NCBI RefSeq assembly: GCF_002159645.1
Contig: NZ_NFJB01000021.1
Location: 1-64,000 of the forward strand
Source of the DNA: Parabacteroides sp. An277
Lineage (GTDB): Bacteria > Bacteroidota > Bacteroidia > Bacteroidales > Tannerellaceae
Length of the DNA stretch: 64,000 bases
Reading direction: 5' to 3'
Under the pieces are notes generated by a model. It was not told where the DNA came from and ran no database searches. It was given only the letters and a program-made list of their open reading frames with translations. Every line of letters starts with the position of its first letter. Within the stretch, counting starts at the first letter, position 1. Below, in pieces: positions 1 to 8,283 of the stretch. The position numbers and the translations under genes were made by a program.

Positions 1-137
1 CTAAAATCAAACTATTCAGAGCAAACCTCAGAGGGGTTGCAGACAAGAAGTTCTTCTTATTCCGTATTGCAAAACTATATGCATATCCCCACTAAATTTC
101 TACTGAGCCTATATTCCCCGCACACCATAACTATATA
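1..137. other. intergenic / window edge
   Basis: I see no supportable gene, RNA or clear terminator in this stretch. It lies downstream of the minus-strand CvfB-like gene and is cut by the window edge. Confidence 0.5.
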
Positions 138-980
138 CTATAAAGAAATCGGGAGCAAACGGATGCCCTCCTTTTCGATAGTAATCAAACGCTGCTTATA
201 TAAGGAACCTATAGCCTGCTTAAAAGCCTTTTTACTACACCTAAAAAGTGAATAGATTTCCTCCGGATCACTTTTGTCATGCACTGGAAGAAAACCCTCT
301 TTCATTTGCAAAGCATTAAGAATACGCTGAGATATACCATCTATCTTCTGATATCCCAAAGGCTGAAGACTGATATCTAGCTTGTCATCCTCACGGACTT
401 CTTTTACATAACCCTTCAAATGTTCACCCCTTTCCAGACGCTGAAACACTTGGTTATGATAAATCATTCCCCAATGTAAATTATCCACAATGACCTTATA
501 GCCAATTTCCGTATCATCAGCAACTAATAAATCCACTTCTTGATTCAATTGGTAGACAGGCGGTACATTACCCAAAAACTTTTCAATACGAGCTGATGCC
601 ACAATACGCCCTGTCAAATGATCTAAATGCACATATACCAAATACCATTTCCCCTCACGCATCGTCATTTTTTGTTCCTTAAAAGGCACCAGTAAATCTT
701 TCATCAATCCCCAATCCAAAAAAGCTCCAGTATCATTAACAGATTTAACCCGCATAAAAGCGAATTCACCTACCACCGCCTTCGGGCGTAAAGTTGTGGC
801 AATCAACCGCCCTTCATTATCATGATAAATAAACACTTGGATTTCATCATCAACCTTCACCCCCTTTGGCACATACCGTGTCGGAAGCAGAATCTCCTTC
901 CCTTCTCCGCCATCTAAATAAACACCAAAGCTAACCAGCTTTACGACTCTCAACGTATTATAATTCCCTATCTGCAACAT
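138..980 (-). CDS. CvfB-like S1 RNA-binding protein
   Basis: A 280-residue cytoplasmic protein resembling the CvfB/YitL family: repeated S1-like OB folds (about residues 1-65, 68-130 and 140-210) followed by a C-terminal winged-helix segment (about 220-280). The opening pattern LVSFGVYLDGGEGKEILLP is the usual S1 entry, and the length is normal for the family. In Firmicutes relatives it is an RNA-binding regulator of virulence genes; a role here is inference. The ATG at 980 fits a -7 element at 1000-1007. It is divergent from the polysaccharide export gene and appears monocistronic. Confidence 0.85.
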   Translation of the reverse strand: MLQIGNYNTLRVVKLVSFGVYLDGGEGKEILLPTRYVPKGVKVDDEIQVFIYHDNEGRLIATTLRPKAVVGEFAFMRVKSVNDTGAFLDWGLMKDLLVPFKEQKMTMREGKWYLVYVHLDHLTGRIVASARIEKFLGNVPPVYQLNQEVDLLVADDTEIGYKVIVDNLHWGMIYHNQVFQRLERGEHLKGYVKEVREDDKLDISLQPLGYQKIDGISQRILNALQMKEGFLPVHDKSDPEEIYSLFRCSKKAFKQAIGSLYKQRLITIEKEGIRLLPISL

Positions 981-999
981 AACATCTTATTATTTGGGA

Positions 1000-1007
1000 C
1001 AAACGTA
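1000..1007 (-). promoter_or_regulatory. -7 promoter element for cvfB-like gene
   Basis: Read on the minus strand this is TACGTTTG, matching the Bacteroidota consensus TAnnTTTG, about 20 nt before the ATG at 980. Assigned by pattern only; the -33 element is not distinct. Confidence 0.55.
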
Positions 1008-1119
1008 CAAATAAAAATTGAAACCTAAAAAAGAAAGACTATTAATTCAGACATGCAGCAATAAAAAGAAGAATGCATCGTTATAAATGCGTAGTTTTTA
1101 TTCATAGAAAAAAATTAAG

Positions 1120-1127
1120 TATCTTTG
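1120..1127 (+). promoter_or_regulatory. -7 promoter element for polysaccharide export operon
   Basis: TATCTTTG matches TAnnTTTG exactly. A T-rich stretch near 1095-1100 could supply the weak -33 element. Transcription would begin about 1132-1135, which rules out the upstream in-frame ATG at 1073 as a start. Confidence 0.65.
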
Positions 1128-1135
1128 CACTTCAA

Positions 1136-1960
1136 ATGAAGAGTATGAACATTATGAACATTAAATTAGTTGCAATTTGCGCTTGTTTGATTCTACTATT
1201 AGGGACATCTTGTTCTGTTCCTAAGGATGTAGCCTATTTTCAAGGGATAGATTCCCTTTCCGTCGAACAAGTGGAGTTAATGAACCAGAATTATTCATCC
1301 CAGATTTGTCCAGATGACCGACTAAGTATAACTGTTACAGCATGGGATGCCACGGTCGTAACACCTTTCAATCCTCCGGTATATGCGTATGCAGCAGAAG
1401 GGGAAGAAAAAATACAACTATCACAACAACTACAGACTTATTTAGTAGATAAAGAAGGAAATATCAATTTTCCAGTTTTAGGTAAAATCCATGTGGCGGG
1501 ACTTTCTAAGCAGGAATTAAACGAAAAGTTGCGAGTGGAGATTTCAAAATACGTAAAAGATGCAAATGTAAATGTGCAAATTGTAAACTATAAAATCACC
1601 ATGATGGGGGAAGTAGCGCGTCCGGGAACAGTACAAGTTTACAACGATCGTATCACAATTTTGGATGCAATTGGCCGTGTAGGCGATTTAACCATCAATG
1701 CCAATCGCAAAAACATTTTGGTGATACGAGATAATGACGGACAAAAGGAATTCGGAAGATTGGATATTACTAATCCGTCTATATTTTCTTCTCCTTTCTT
1801 TTATTTACGTCAGAACGATGTAGTTTATGTAGAACCTAATGATGCTAAAAAGCGAAATGCCCGTTATAGTCAGGCACAACAGTATAGCATTACTGTGTTT
1901 TCTTCTATCTTAAGTGCCATATCAGTAGTAACAACCGTCATATTAGCAATTACAAAATAG
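1136..1960 (+). CDS. Wza-like polysaccharide export lipoprotein
   Basis: Outer-membrane polysaccharide export protein of the Wza/BexD (OPX) family, about 274 residues. A lipoprotein signal is visible: a hydrophobic run ending LLLGTSC, with the Cys about 26 residues from the ATG at 1136. The export domain follows (LSITVTAWD, then an SLBB-like stretch MMGEVARPGTVQVYNDRITILDAI in two parts), with a hydrophobic C-terminal helix (FSSILSAISVVTTVILAI) that could be the membrane-spanning helix of OPX proteins. In-frame ATGs at 1145 and 1154 are good alternative starts because the promoter lies so close; 1154 would give a classic short signal. It is followed after 1 nt by the Wzz-like gene, its expected partner. 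Confidence 0.88.
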   Translation: MKSMNIMNIKLVAICACLILLLGTSCSVPKDVAYFQGIDSLSVEQVELMNQNYSSQICPDDRLSITVTAWDATVVTPFNPPVYAYAAEGEEKIQLSQQLQTYLVDKEGNINFPVLGKIHVAGLSKQELNEKLRVEISKYVKDANVNVQIVNYKITMMGEVARPGTVQVYNDRITILDAIGRVGDLTINANRKNILVIRDNDGQKEFGRLDITNPSIFSSPFFYLRQNDVVYVEPNDAKKRNARYSQAQQYSITVFSSILSAISVVTTVILAITK

Positions 1961-1961
1961 T

Positions 1962-3602
1962 ATGGAAAATATCAAAGATAATGAAACAGCTGATTTGCGC
2001 TCCTTATTTATAAGCTATTTATCGCATTGGAAATTAATAGGAGGAGCGGCATTAGTATCGCTCGTCGGGGCTATTTTGTATCTCGTCATTTATCCTACAA
2101 CGTATGAGACGACGGCACAAATATTGTTGCAAGACGATAAGGATTCTTTTTCTTCCAATAGTTTCGGATTAGGAGAAGCAGCTGGTTTAATGAAGTCATT
2201 TGGCATCAGTAATACAGCTTCGTCTACCGTCAATTTGGACGACGAATTAGTGACATTGACCTCCAACCAAACCGTCCGGGAAATGGTCGTCGAGTTAGGA
2301 CTTTATGTAGATTACATGGAACCTTTCACGTTTGGGTATCGTCTTTATGGCACCGAACCCTTAAAGATAATTTGCGATTCAGCTACGTTGGTAAATTTAG
2401 AACATACCATCGAATTGAACATGCGTCATGAGACCTCAGGTCAATTACATGTCGATGCAAAAATAAAGAAAGGCACCTTCAAAAGCGTAAAAGCGTCCTT
2501 CGATTTAGCTACCCTTCCCGCTACGATACAGATAGACAAATACCCGCTGACGATTGCGTATGCAGCTGATAGCTTGAAGAACCAGGCGTTCAAGTTAGAA
2601 GCAGAAGTGCGGTCACCTATTAGTGTAGCAGAAGGTTTGATAGAGGAGTTTGTCGTAGAAGATTATTCTAAATCTTCTAATGTATTACAAATGACATATC
2701 TGGATTATGAAAAACAACGAGCTAAAGATATATTGTCGACATTGATTGCTTGCTACAATGCCCAAGCAGAGAATTATAAAAAACAATTGGGAGACAAGTC
2801 CCTCTCATTCATCATGTCGCGCTTGAATTCCGTTTTGAACAACTTGGAAAAAATCGAAGTGCAAATCGAAGCATACAAAAGCAAGAACAAAATGACCATC
2901 GTTGAGTATGACGTACAAATGTATGCGGCTGCCATGCAGGAGCTTCAAGTTAAATTAATTGAATTAGAGGCGCAAATGCATTTGGTTGATTTGATGGATG
3001 AATTCGTGCACAATCCCGACAACAAGTACAAATTAGTCCCTTCGTTGTATTCCCCCTCTGAAGGAGAAACTACGGGCGATTTGTCGGCCTACAATCAAAT
3101 ATTGATAGAACGCGAAAGGGTGATTAAAAACTCAAGTGAAAACAATCCCTTGGTGGCCGCTCTCTCGGTACAAGCAGACGGTATGCGAGAAAGTGTATAC
3201 AAAATGATTGATAACACGAAGAAGGGTTTGGATTTGACACGCAACGACTTAAAGAAAAAAGAGCAAATGCTCATAGACAAAATGGGTGCAATCCCGCAAC
3301 AGGAACGGGTTTATGTGGATTTGAAACGCCAACAGGAAATCTACCAAGGTGTTTACTTGGTTCTTTTGCAAAAGAAAGAAGAAATAGAATTAGCTATAGG
3401 ACAAGGAAAAGAAAGAGCTCGTATTATCGATGCGCCGTATGTAAAAACCGCTCCCGTAGCTCCTCGCAAATTGTTTGCAGCCATCGGTATTATACTGTTT
3501 ACATTTGTCGTATCGGTGGGTTGGCTTTCTGCTAAATGGTTATTCTGCTCGATTTGGAATGATTTGAAAGCTGAATTGGTTAAGAAGAATAAGAGAAACT
3601 GA
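1962..3602 (+). CDS. Wzz/GumC-like chain-length determinant
   Basis: A 546-residue inner-membrane polysaccharide co-polymerase. There is one N-terminal membrane helix (about 27-48), a long periplasmic region with coiled-coil character (about 260-480, containing a GNVR-like PQQERVYVDLKRQQEIYQ motif), and a second helix (about 502-525). It should set polymer length and hand chains to the Wza-like protein encoded 1 nt upstream. It ends shortly after the second helix, so it has no C-terminal tyrosine-kinase (BY-kinase) domain, unlike many Bacteroidota Wzc proteins, and no separate kinase gene is seen in the window. Confidence 0.88.
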   Translation: MENIKDNETADLRSLFISYLSHWKLIGGAALVSLVGAILYLVIYPTTYETTAQILLQDDKDSFSSNSFGLGEAAGLMKSFGISNTASSTVNLDDELVTLTSNQTVREMVVELGLYVDYMEPFTFGYRLYGTEPLKIICDSATLVNLEHTIELNMRHETSGQLHVDAKIKKGTFKSVKASFDLATLPATIQIDKYPLTIAYAADSLKNQAFKLEAEVRSPISVAEGLIEEFVVEDYSKSSNVLQMTYLDYEKQRAKDILSTLIACYNAQAENYKKQLGDKSLSFIMSRLNSVLNNLEKIEVQIEAYKSKNKMTIVEYDVQMYAAAMQELQVKLIELEAQMHLVDLMDEFVHNPDNKYKLVPSLYSPSEGETTGDLSAYNQILIERERVIKNSSENNPLVAALSVQADGMRESVYKMIDNTKKGLDLTRNDLKKKEQMLIDKMGAIPQQERVYVDLKRQQEIYQGVYLVLLQKKEEIELAIGQGKERARIIDAPYVKTAPVAPRKLFAAIGIILFTFVVSVGWLSAKWLFCSIWNDLKAELVKKNKRN

Positions 3603-3610
3603 AGCGCATT

Positions 3611-3650
3611 ATTCAAGAAGGCTGAATAAAATTATTCAGCCTTCTTGAAT
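3611..3650. terminator. 19-bp perfect hairpin between convergent genes
   Basis: Arms 3611-3629 and 3632-3650 are perfectly complementary over 19 bp with a 2-nt loop. The hairpin sits between the wzz-like stop (3602) and the last codons and stop of licD (3636), so it can form in both transcripts. Neither side has a strong U-tract, so an intrinsic terminator acting in both directions is an inference. Confidence 0.6.
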
Positions 3651-4472
3651 AGAAGGACTGGGCATATCGATGTAAAATTCATCCGCATGCGTGATTTGTT
3701 TTTCTTTCGGCGGCAATTTTCTATAATCATGATACAAAGCAGTTAAATAGGCATCATAATTTTCAACGCCCTTCAGATAAAGATGCGCGAAAGGATAGAG
3801 CGTAGGCGTATTGAATATCATCTTATCAATAATCTCCCTTTCTTTCCAATGTCCATAAAAATTAACGACTTGTGAAGCACTCTCATACGCCTCTTTTTGA
3901 ATCAGCTTATCGATGTAAGCAGCTAAACGTTCGTCATTGATAGGTAGTTTTTTTATCCAATAAGCTATTGTTTTCTTTATCCCTTTCCGAATCGACAAAG
4001 AACAAAACCGCCCCTCTTGAATACGCAATAACAAAAATGCTAGTTTGACACGGGCTTTACTCTTCCAAGAAGCCATATTCACGCCATCCAATGGAAAAAT
4101 ATCAATTGCAATCCCATTATAAAAGCTTTCCGTCTGCTCGCCAAATACCTTTTCAATTAGTTTGCTTCCTTCCAATTGAATTTTAACGAAGCCTTTTTTT
4201 AATGCCAACGAGTTTTTGCTTGATATTAGCTTGTACCGGACAGGTAATTCCTGTTCAGCAAGTGCGACAAAGGAAGCAAAATAGGGCCGTGGTATTCCAA
4301 AATCCATATCATCGTCCCACGGTATGAAACCTTTATGCCGAATAGCTCCCAACATAGTTCCACCCAGCATGTAATAAGGAATATGATGCTTTTGGCAAAG
4401 CTGATCGAATATGGTGGCAATGCGCAATAATTCCTGATGGCACTCAGCCAACGTAATTCTTTTTAATGTCAT
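3636..4472 (-). CDS. LicD family phosphotransferase
   Basis: A 278-residue LicD-family protein. The family has a nucleotidyltransferase fold and transfers phosphorylated alcohols such as phosphocholine to glycans. The signature is plain near residues 36-60: YMLGGTMLGAIRHKGFIPWD followed by DDMDFGIPR, carrying the metal-binding Asp pair. It follows the GT2 gene on the same strand after a 9-nt gap, so the two are likely co-transcribed. Its substrate cannot be read; phosphoethanolamine or phosphocholine decoration of the polysaccharide is inference. Confidence 0.88.
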   Translation of the reverse strand: MTLKRITLAECHQELLRIATIFDQLCQKHHIPYYMLGGTMLGAIRHKGFIPWDDDMDFGIPRPYFASFVALAEQELPVRYKLISSKNSLALKKGFVKIQLEGSKLIEKVFGEQTESFYNGIAIDIFPLDGVNMASWKSKARVKLAFLLLRIQEGRFCSLSIRKGIKKTIAYWIKKLPINDERLAAYIDKLIQKEAYESASQVVNFYGHWKEREIIDKMIFNTPTLYPFAHLYLKGVENYDAYLTALYHDYRKLPPKEKQITHADEFYIDMPSPSIQEG

Positions 4473-4481
4473 ATAAATATA

Positions 4482-5498
4482 CTATTTTACAATCGAACGA
4501 CCTTGTGCGATTAAGCAGTTAAAAACGTCACAAAGATAATAATAATGTTTCTGTAACAACCACACGGTCAGTTTATGAAACCAACTACATTCTTTATAGT
4601 AGGTATGCAGAAAATCCAATTGCGCAGGAGTCAAGCTTTTCAAAATAACTAACCTTTCCTGCTTGGGTTTGCGTGTTTGCTTCCGGTATAAAGCTCCAAT
4701 AGAACGACGTATTAAATATTCAGAAATCACATTATAAACTTTCCATAAAGACGTTTCAGGAAGATTGAAACGTTGCTTCAACTCCTCTATACGTTCCAAG
4801 TAAAGTTGATAACAGGCATATTCCGATTCAAATACAAATATTCTTTTGGACAAAGACAGTATATTCTCCCGTACATAATAATTATAATTCATTCCCTCCA
4901 CCGTTTGAATGGCAGAGCAATGGGTTAAATAAGTCAACATGAACATCACATCTTCCGCATAATGAATAGATTCAACAAAACGAAGGTGGTGTTGCCGAAT
5001 AATTTCTGCATTATACAGTTTGCCAAAAGGGAAGCCACACCGATTGATATGCAAATCATGGAAGGTTTTATACACCTCAGACGCCTCGTACAAGTGGGTC
5101 ACAAAATCTTTGGCTACACGCCGATTATCAGGCAAAATCGTATTAAATCCCTGTATGATAAGCAAGTCTTTTCGGGGAGTAACCCATCGATACAATGCAG
5201 AGAGATAGTTCGACTCCACCGTATCATCTGCATCTACAAAACAAATCCATTCTCCTGCAGCCTTATCCAATCCAATATTTCGCGCAGAACTGACGCCCCC
5301 ATTCTGTTTATGTACTACATGGAAACGCTTATCTCGAGCTGCAAATTCATCGCATATTAAGGAGGAATTATCCGTACTGCCATCGTCGATAAGCCAAACC
5401 TCATAATCAGAAAAAGTTTGCACCTGTATACTACGCAAACATTCATTCAAAAATGGAACTACATTATAAACCGGGATGATTACAGATACTTTTGTCAT
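4482..5498 (-). CDS. GT2 family glycosyltransferase
   Basis: A 338-residue GT-A glycosyltransferase. The ATG at 5498 gives MTKVSVIIPVYN directly; a TTG farther upstream lies inside the -7 element and is rejected. Seen: nucleotide-sugar motif DDGSTDNS near residue 40, GGVSSARNIGLDKA near 75, the metal-binding FVDADDTV near 92, and an acidic AEDVMFML motif where the family often has its catalytic ED. No membrane helix is evident, so it should act on the cytoplasmic face. It is a paralogue of the GT2 at 9578-10561. Confidence 0.9.
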   Translation of the reverse strand: MTKVSVIIPVYNVVPFLNECLRSIQVQTFSDYEVWLIDDGSTDNSSLICDEFAARDKRFHVVHKQNGGVSSARNIGLDKAAGEWICFVDADDTVESNYLSALYRWVTPRKDLLIIQGFNTILPDNRRVAKDFVTHLYEASEVYKTFHDLHINRCGFPFGKLYNAEIIRQHHLRFVESIHYAEDVMFMLTYLTHCSAIQTVEGMNYNYYVRENILSLSKRIFVFESEYACYQLYLERIEELKQRFNLPETSLWKVYNVISEYLIRRSIGALYRKQTRKPKQERLVILKSLTPAQLDFLHTYYKECSWFHKLTVWLLQKHYYYLCDVFNCLIAQGRSIVK

Positions 5499-5516
5499 AC
5501 CTATTCCTTTTGAGCG

Positions 5517-5524
5517 CAAAGTTA
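5517..5524 (-). promoter_or_regulatory. -7 promoter element for GT2-licD
   Basis: TAACTTTG on the minus strand matches TAnnTTTG, 19 nt before the ATG at 5498. This supports that start and a GT2-licD transcript. Confidence 0.55.
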
Positions 5525-5560
5525 TAGGTTTATTTTTGAATATGAAAGAAGTATTTATTG

Positions 5561-5568
5561 TATCTTTG
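5561..5568 (+). promoter_or_regulatory. -7 promoter element for flippase operon
   Basis: TATCTTTG, with TTTG at 5535-5538 as a candidate -33 element 22 nt upstream. It supports the ATG at 5600 as the start of the flippase gene. Confidence 0.65.
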
Positions 5569-5599
5569 CACGATCTTACAACAAACTAACAGGTACTTT

Positions 5600-7129
5600 A
5601 TGCAAGAAGACAATAATAAAAGGATTGCCAAAAACACATTGTTGTTGTATGTGCGAATGCTGTGTACCATGGTGGTATCTTTGTACACATCACGTATCAT
5701 TCTACAAACGTTAGGCGTAGAAGATTTTGGCATCTACAATGTGGTAGGAGGTATCGTAGCCATGTTTTCATTATTTTCCGGTTCATTGTCTTCATCCATT
5801 AGTCGTTTCTTGACATTCGAATTAGGCAAAGGAAACATATCCCAACTGCAAAAGGTTTTCTCAACGGCTATTAATATCCAAGTAGCCATCTCTTTACTTA
5901 TCCTGATTTTATCTGAAATTATCGGCGTTTGGTTCCTAAATCACAAAATGGTCATTCCCGCCGAACGATTAACTGCCGCCAATTGGGTACTGCAATGTTC
6001 CATCCTGACCTTTATCGTCAATCTGATTAGCATTCCCTATAATGCATTAATTATCGCTCATGAACGAATGCAATTCTTCGCCTATATCAGTATTTTGGAA
6101 GTTGTATTGAAGTTGAGCGTCGTATTTTTGCTCATGTATATCGATTCGTACGACAAGCTGGTCATATATGGCATTCTTTTACTGTTAGTCGCTCTCATCG
6201 TTCGTCTCACCTATACCGTGTATTCTAAACATCATTTTGAGGAAAGTACCTACCAACAGATTTTTGACAAAAGCTTGTGGAAAGAGATGATGAAATTCGC
6301 AGGATGGAATACAATTGGTGTCGCTTCCGCCGTTTTTAAGGACCAAGGAGTTAACATCGTCCTTAACCTATTTTGTGGTCCCGCAGTGAATGCGGCACGT
6401 GCTATTTCCGTACAAGTGAATACAGCTATTGGTGCTTTCATTGCGAATTTCATGACCGCCTTGAATCCCCAAATTACCAAATCATATGCTATTGGAGACT
6501 TTTCCTACATGAGGACCTTGGTACAACAAGGTGCGCGATTTTCTTTTTATCTTTTGTTATTCTTATCCATTCCAGTTTTAATTGAGACAGAAACAATATT
6601 ATCATTGTGGCTACATACTGTACCTGACTATACCATTCATTTCGTGCGTTTAATTTTAATTTTGGCGCTCTGCGAATCGTTGTCTGGCACATTGATTACT
6701 GCTATGCTAGCCACAGGACGCATCCGAAATTATCAAATCATCGTCGGCGGATTACAAATGATGAATTTCCCTTTATCTTATATTGCATTGCGAATGGGAG
6801 GTAAGCCAGAAGTAACGATGATAATTGCGATTGTTATCTCCATTGTAAATCTATTTGTACGTATTTTCTTTCTAAAAAAAATGATTGGATTGTCTACTGA
6901 ATATTACCTAACAAAAGTAGTAGGCAACATTTGCCTGGTGTCTGCGGGCTCATTGATATGCCCCATGCTTGCCTTCTACGGATTGGAATCCAGTATATGG
7001 CGCTTCTTGTTGGTCTGCATTATCAGTGTACCCAGCACATTACTTATTATCTATTTCATAGGATGTTCAACGGTCGAGCGGGCATGGATTCATGCTCAAA
7101 TAAACTTGGTTAAACAACGATTCAAATGA
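5600..7129 (+). CDS. Wzx-like polysaccharide flippase
   Basis: A 509-residue polytopic membrane protein of the oligosaccharide flippase (MOP/Wzx) superfamily. About 12-14 hydrophobic helices are visible, with the typical opening RIAKNTLLLYVRMLCTMV and a GVEDFGIYNVVGGIVAMFS motif near residue 40. It should flip lipid-linked repeat units to the periplasm for the Wzy-like protein at 13893-15140. The start at 5600 (MQEDNNKRIAKN) was chosen because the promoter overlaps any earlier start. It overlaps the next gene by 4 nt (ATGA). Confidence 0.88.
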   Translation: MQEDNNKRIAKNTLLLYVRMLCTMVVSLYTSRIILQTLGVEDFGIYNVVGGIVAMFSLFSGSLSSSISRFLTFELGKGNISQLQKVFSTAINIQVAISLLILILSEIIGVWFLNHKMVIPAERLTAANWVLQCSILTFIVNLISIPYNALIIAHERMQFFAYISILEVVLKLSVVFLLMYIDSYDKLVIYGILLLLVALIVRLTYTVYSKHHFEESTYQQIFDKSLWKEMMKFAGWNTIGVASAVFKDQGVNIVLNLFCGPAVNAARAISVQVNTAIGAFIANFMTALNPQITKSYAIGDFSYMRTLVQQGARFSFYLLLFLSIPVLIETETILSLWLHTVPDYTIHFVRLILILALCESLSGTLITAMLATGRIRNYQIIVGGLQMMNFPLSYIALRMGGKPEVTMIIAIVISIVNLFVRIFFLKKMIGLSTEYYLTKVVGNICLVSAGSLICPMLAFYGLESSIWRFLLVCIISVPSTLLIIYFIGCSTVERAWIHAQINLVKQRFK

Positions 7130-8283
7130 TACACATTTCCAATAAGCAAGATTGTTGCGGTTGCACAGCATGTGCCAGCATTTGTGCACAAAATGCCATT
7201 TCGATGGCAATAGACGAAATGGGGTTCAAATATCCCATAGTCAATACAAATCGTTGCACAGATTGTGGATTATGCGAAAAAGTATGTGCGTTTCACAATA
7301 ATTACGACAAATCAAATAATTTCGTAGTACCTTTTGCTTATGCCGTACGACATCGAAACATGGAAGAAATAAAAAGTAGTCGAAGCGGAGCTATGTTCAT
7401 CGCTTTATCGGACTACATCTTCCGGAATAATGGAGTGGTATATGGCGTAGGGTATGCGACACATTTTCGAGCTGTTCATAAACGCATTACCAATCGGGAT
7501 GATTGCAAAGAACTGAAAGGCTCTAAATATGTGCAAAGCGACTTAGACGGCATTTTTCATCAGATTAAGGGGGATTTACAGCAAGGTTTGTATGTCCTGT
7601 TTGTAGGCACACCTTGTCAAACTGCAGGATTGAGGTCTTTTATTAACAAGAAAAATAGCGAGAAACTATTGATCTGTGATATCGTATGCCATGGCGTACC
7701 CAGTCCTTTGTTATGGGATGAATATTTGAATTATATGGAACAAAAAATGGATTACACTATTGAACAAGTGAATTTCCGAGACAAAGTCAAAGGATGGGCT
7801 GCCCATTATGAGTCTTTTATATTTCAAAATGGGAAGAAAATCATTACTCACACGTTTACGGATTTATTTTATAAGCATTTGATGTTTCGTCCATCGTGCG
7901 CTGTATGTAAATATACTAATACCCAACGTCCCTCCGATATTACTTTAGCTGATTTTTGGGGATGGGAAAAAGTAAACAGCGATTTTAATAAAGATAATAT
8001 GGGCTGTTCTTTGGTCTTGGTAAATTCTGAAAAGGGACAAAGGGTATTTGAAGCGGTCCTTCCAGAAATCCATGTCATTTCCACGACCATAGACCAATGC
8101 CTGCAACCCAATTTACAACATCCCTCTTTTTTTTCACCCCTCTATGCGGCATTTTGGAAAGATTACCAACAAAAAGGATTTGCTTTTGTATTGCGCAGAT
8201 ATGGAGACCAAGGCATCCGTTATAAATTATCGCGGTTGAAGGGAAAAATCAAACAAATTATCAAAAGAATCATTCGGAAATGA
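7126..8283 (+). CDS. F420-hydrogenase beta-like 4Fe-4S protein
   Basis: A 385-residue protein with two 4Fe-4S ferredoxin motifs at the N-terminus (CCGCTACASICAQNAI near residue 9 and CTDCGLCEKVC near 38), then the coenzyme F420 hydrogenase/dehydrogenase beta-subunit N- and C-terminal domains (GTPCQTAGLR near 164; CDIVCHGVPSP near 185; CAVCKYTNTQRPSDITLADFW in two parts near 260). Such proteins recur in Bacteroidota surface-polysaccharide loci next to pyruvyl transferases. Bacteroidota are not known to make F420, so the cofactor is probably flavin or another carrier (inference). It overlaps both neighbours by 4 nt. Confidence 0.85.
   Translation: MIHISNKQDCCGCTACASICAQNAISMAIDEMGFKYPIVNTNRCTDCGLCEKVCAFHNNYDKSNNFVVPFAYAVRHRNMEEIKSSRSGAMFIALSDYIFRNNGVVYGVGYATHFRAVHKRITNRDDCKELKGSKYVQSDLDGIFHQIKGDLQQGLYVLFVGTPCQTAGLRSFINKKNSEKLLICDIVCHGVPSPLLWDEYLNYMEQKMDYTIEQVNFRDKVKGWAAHYESFIFQNGKKIITHTFTDLFYKHLMFRPSCAVCKYTNTQRPSDITLADFWGWEKVNSDFNKDNMGCSLVLVNSEKGQRVFEAVLPEIHVISTTIDQCLQPNLQHPSFFSPLYAAFWKDYQQKGFAFVLRRYGDQGIRYKLSRLKGKIKQIIKRIIRK

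Noticed and set aside
981-5600. Invertible promoter of a phase-variable capsule locus
   Set aside because: No matching pair of inverted repeats flanks the promoter elements at 1120 or 5561, and no upaY/upaZ-like or invertase gene is present in the window.
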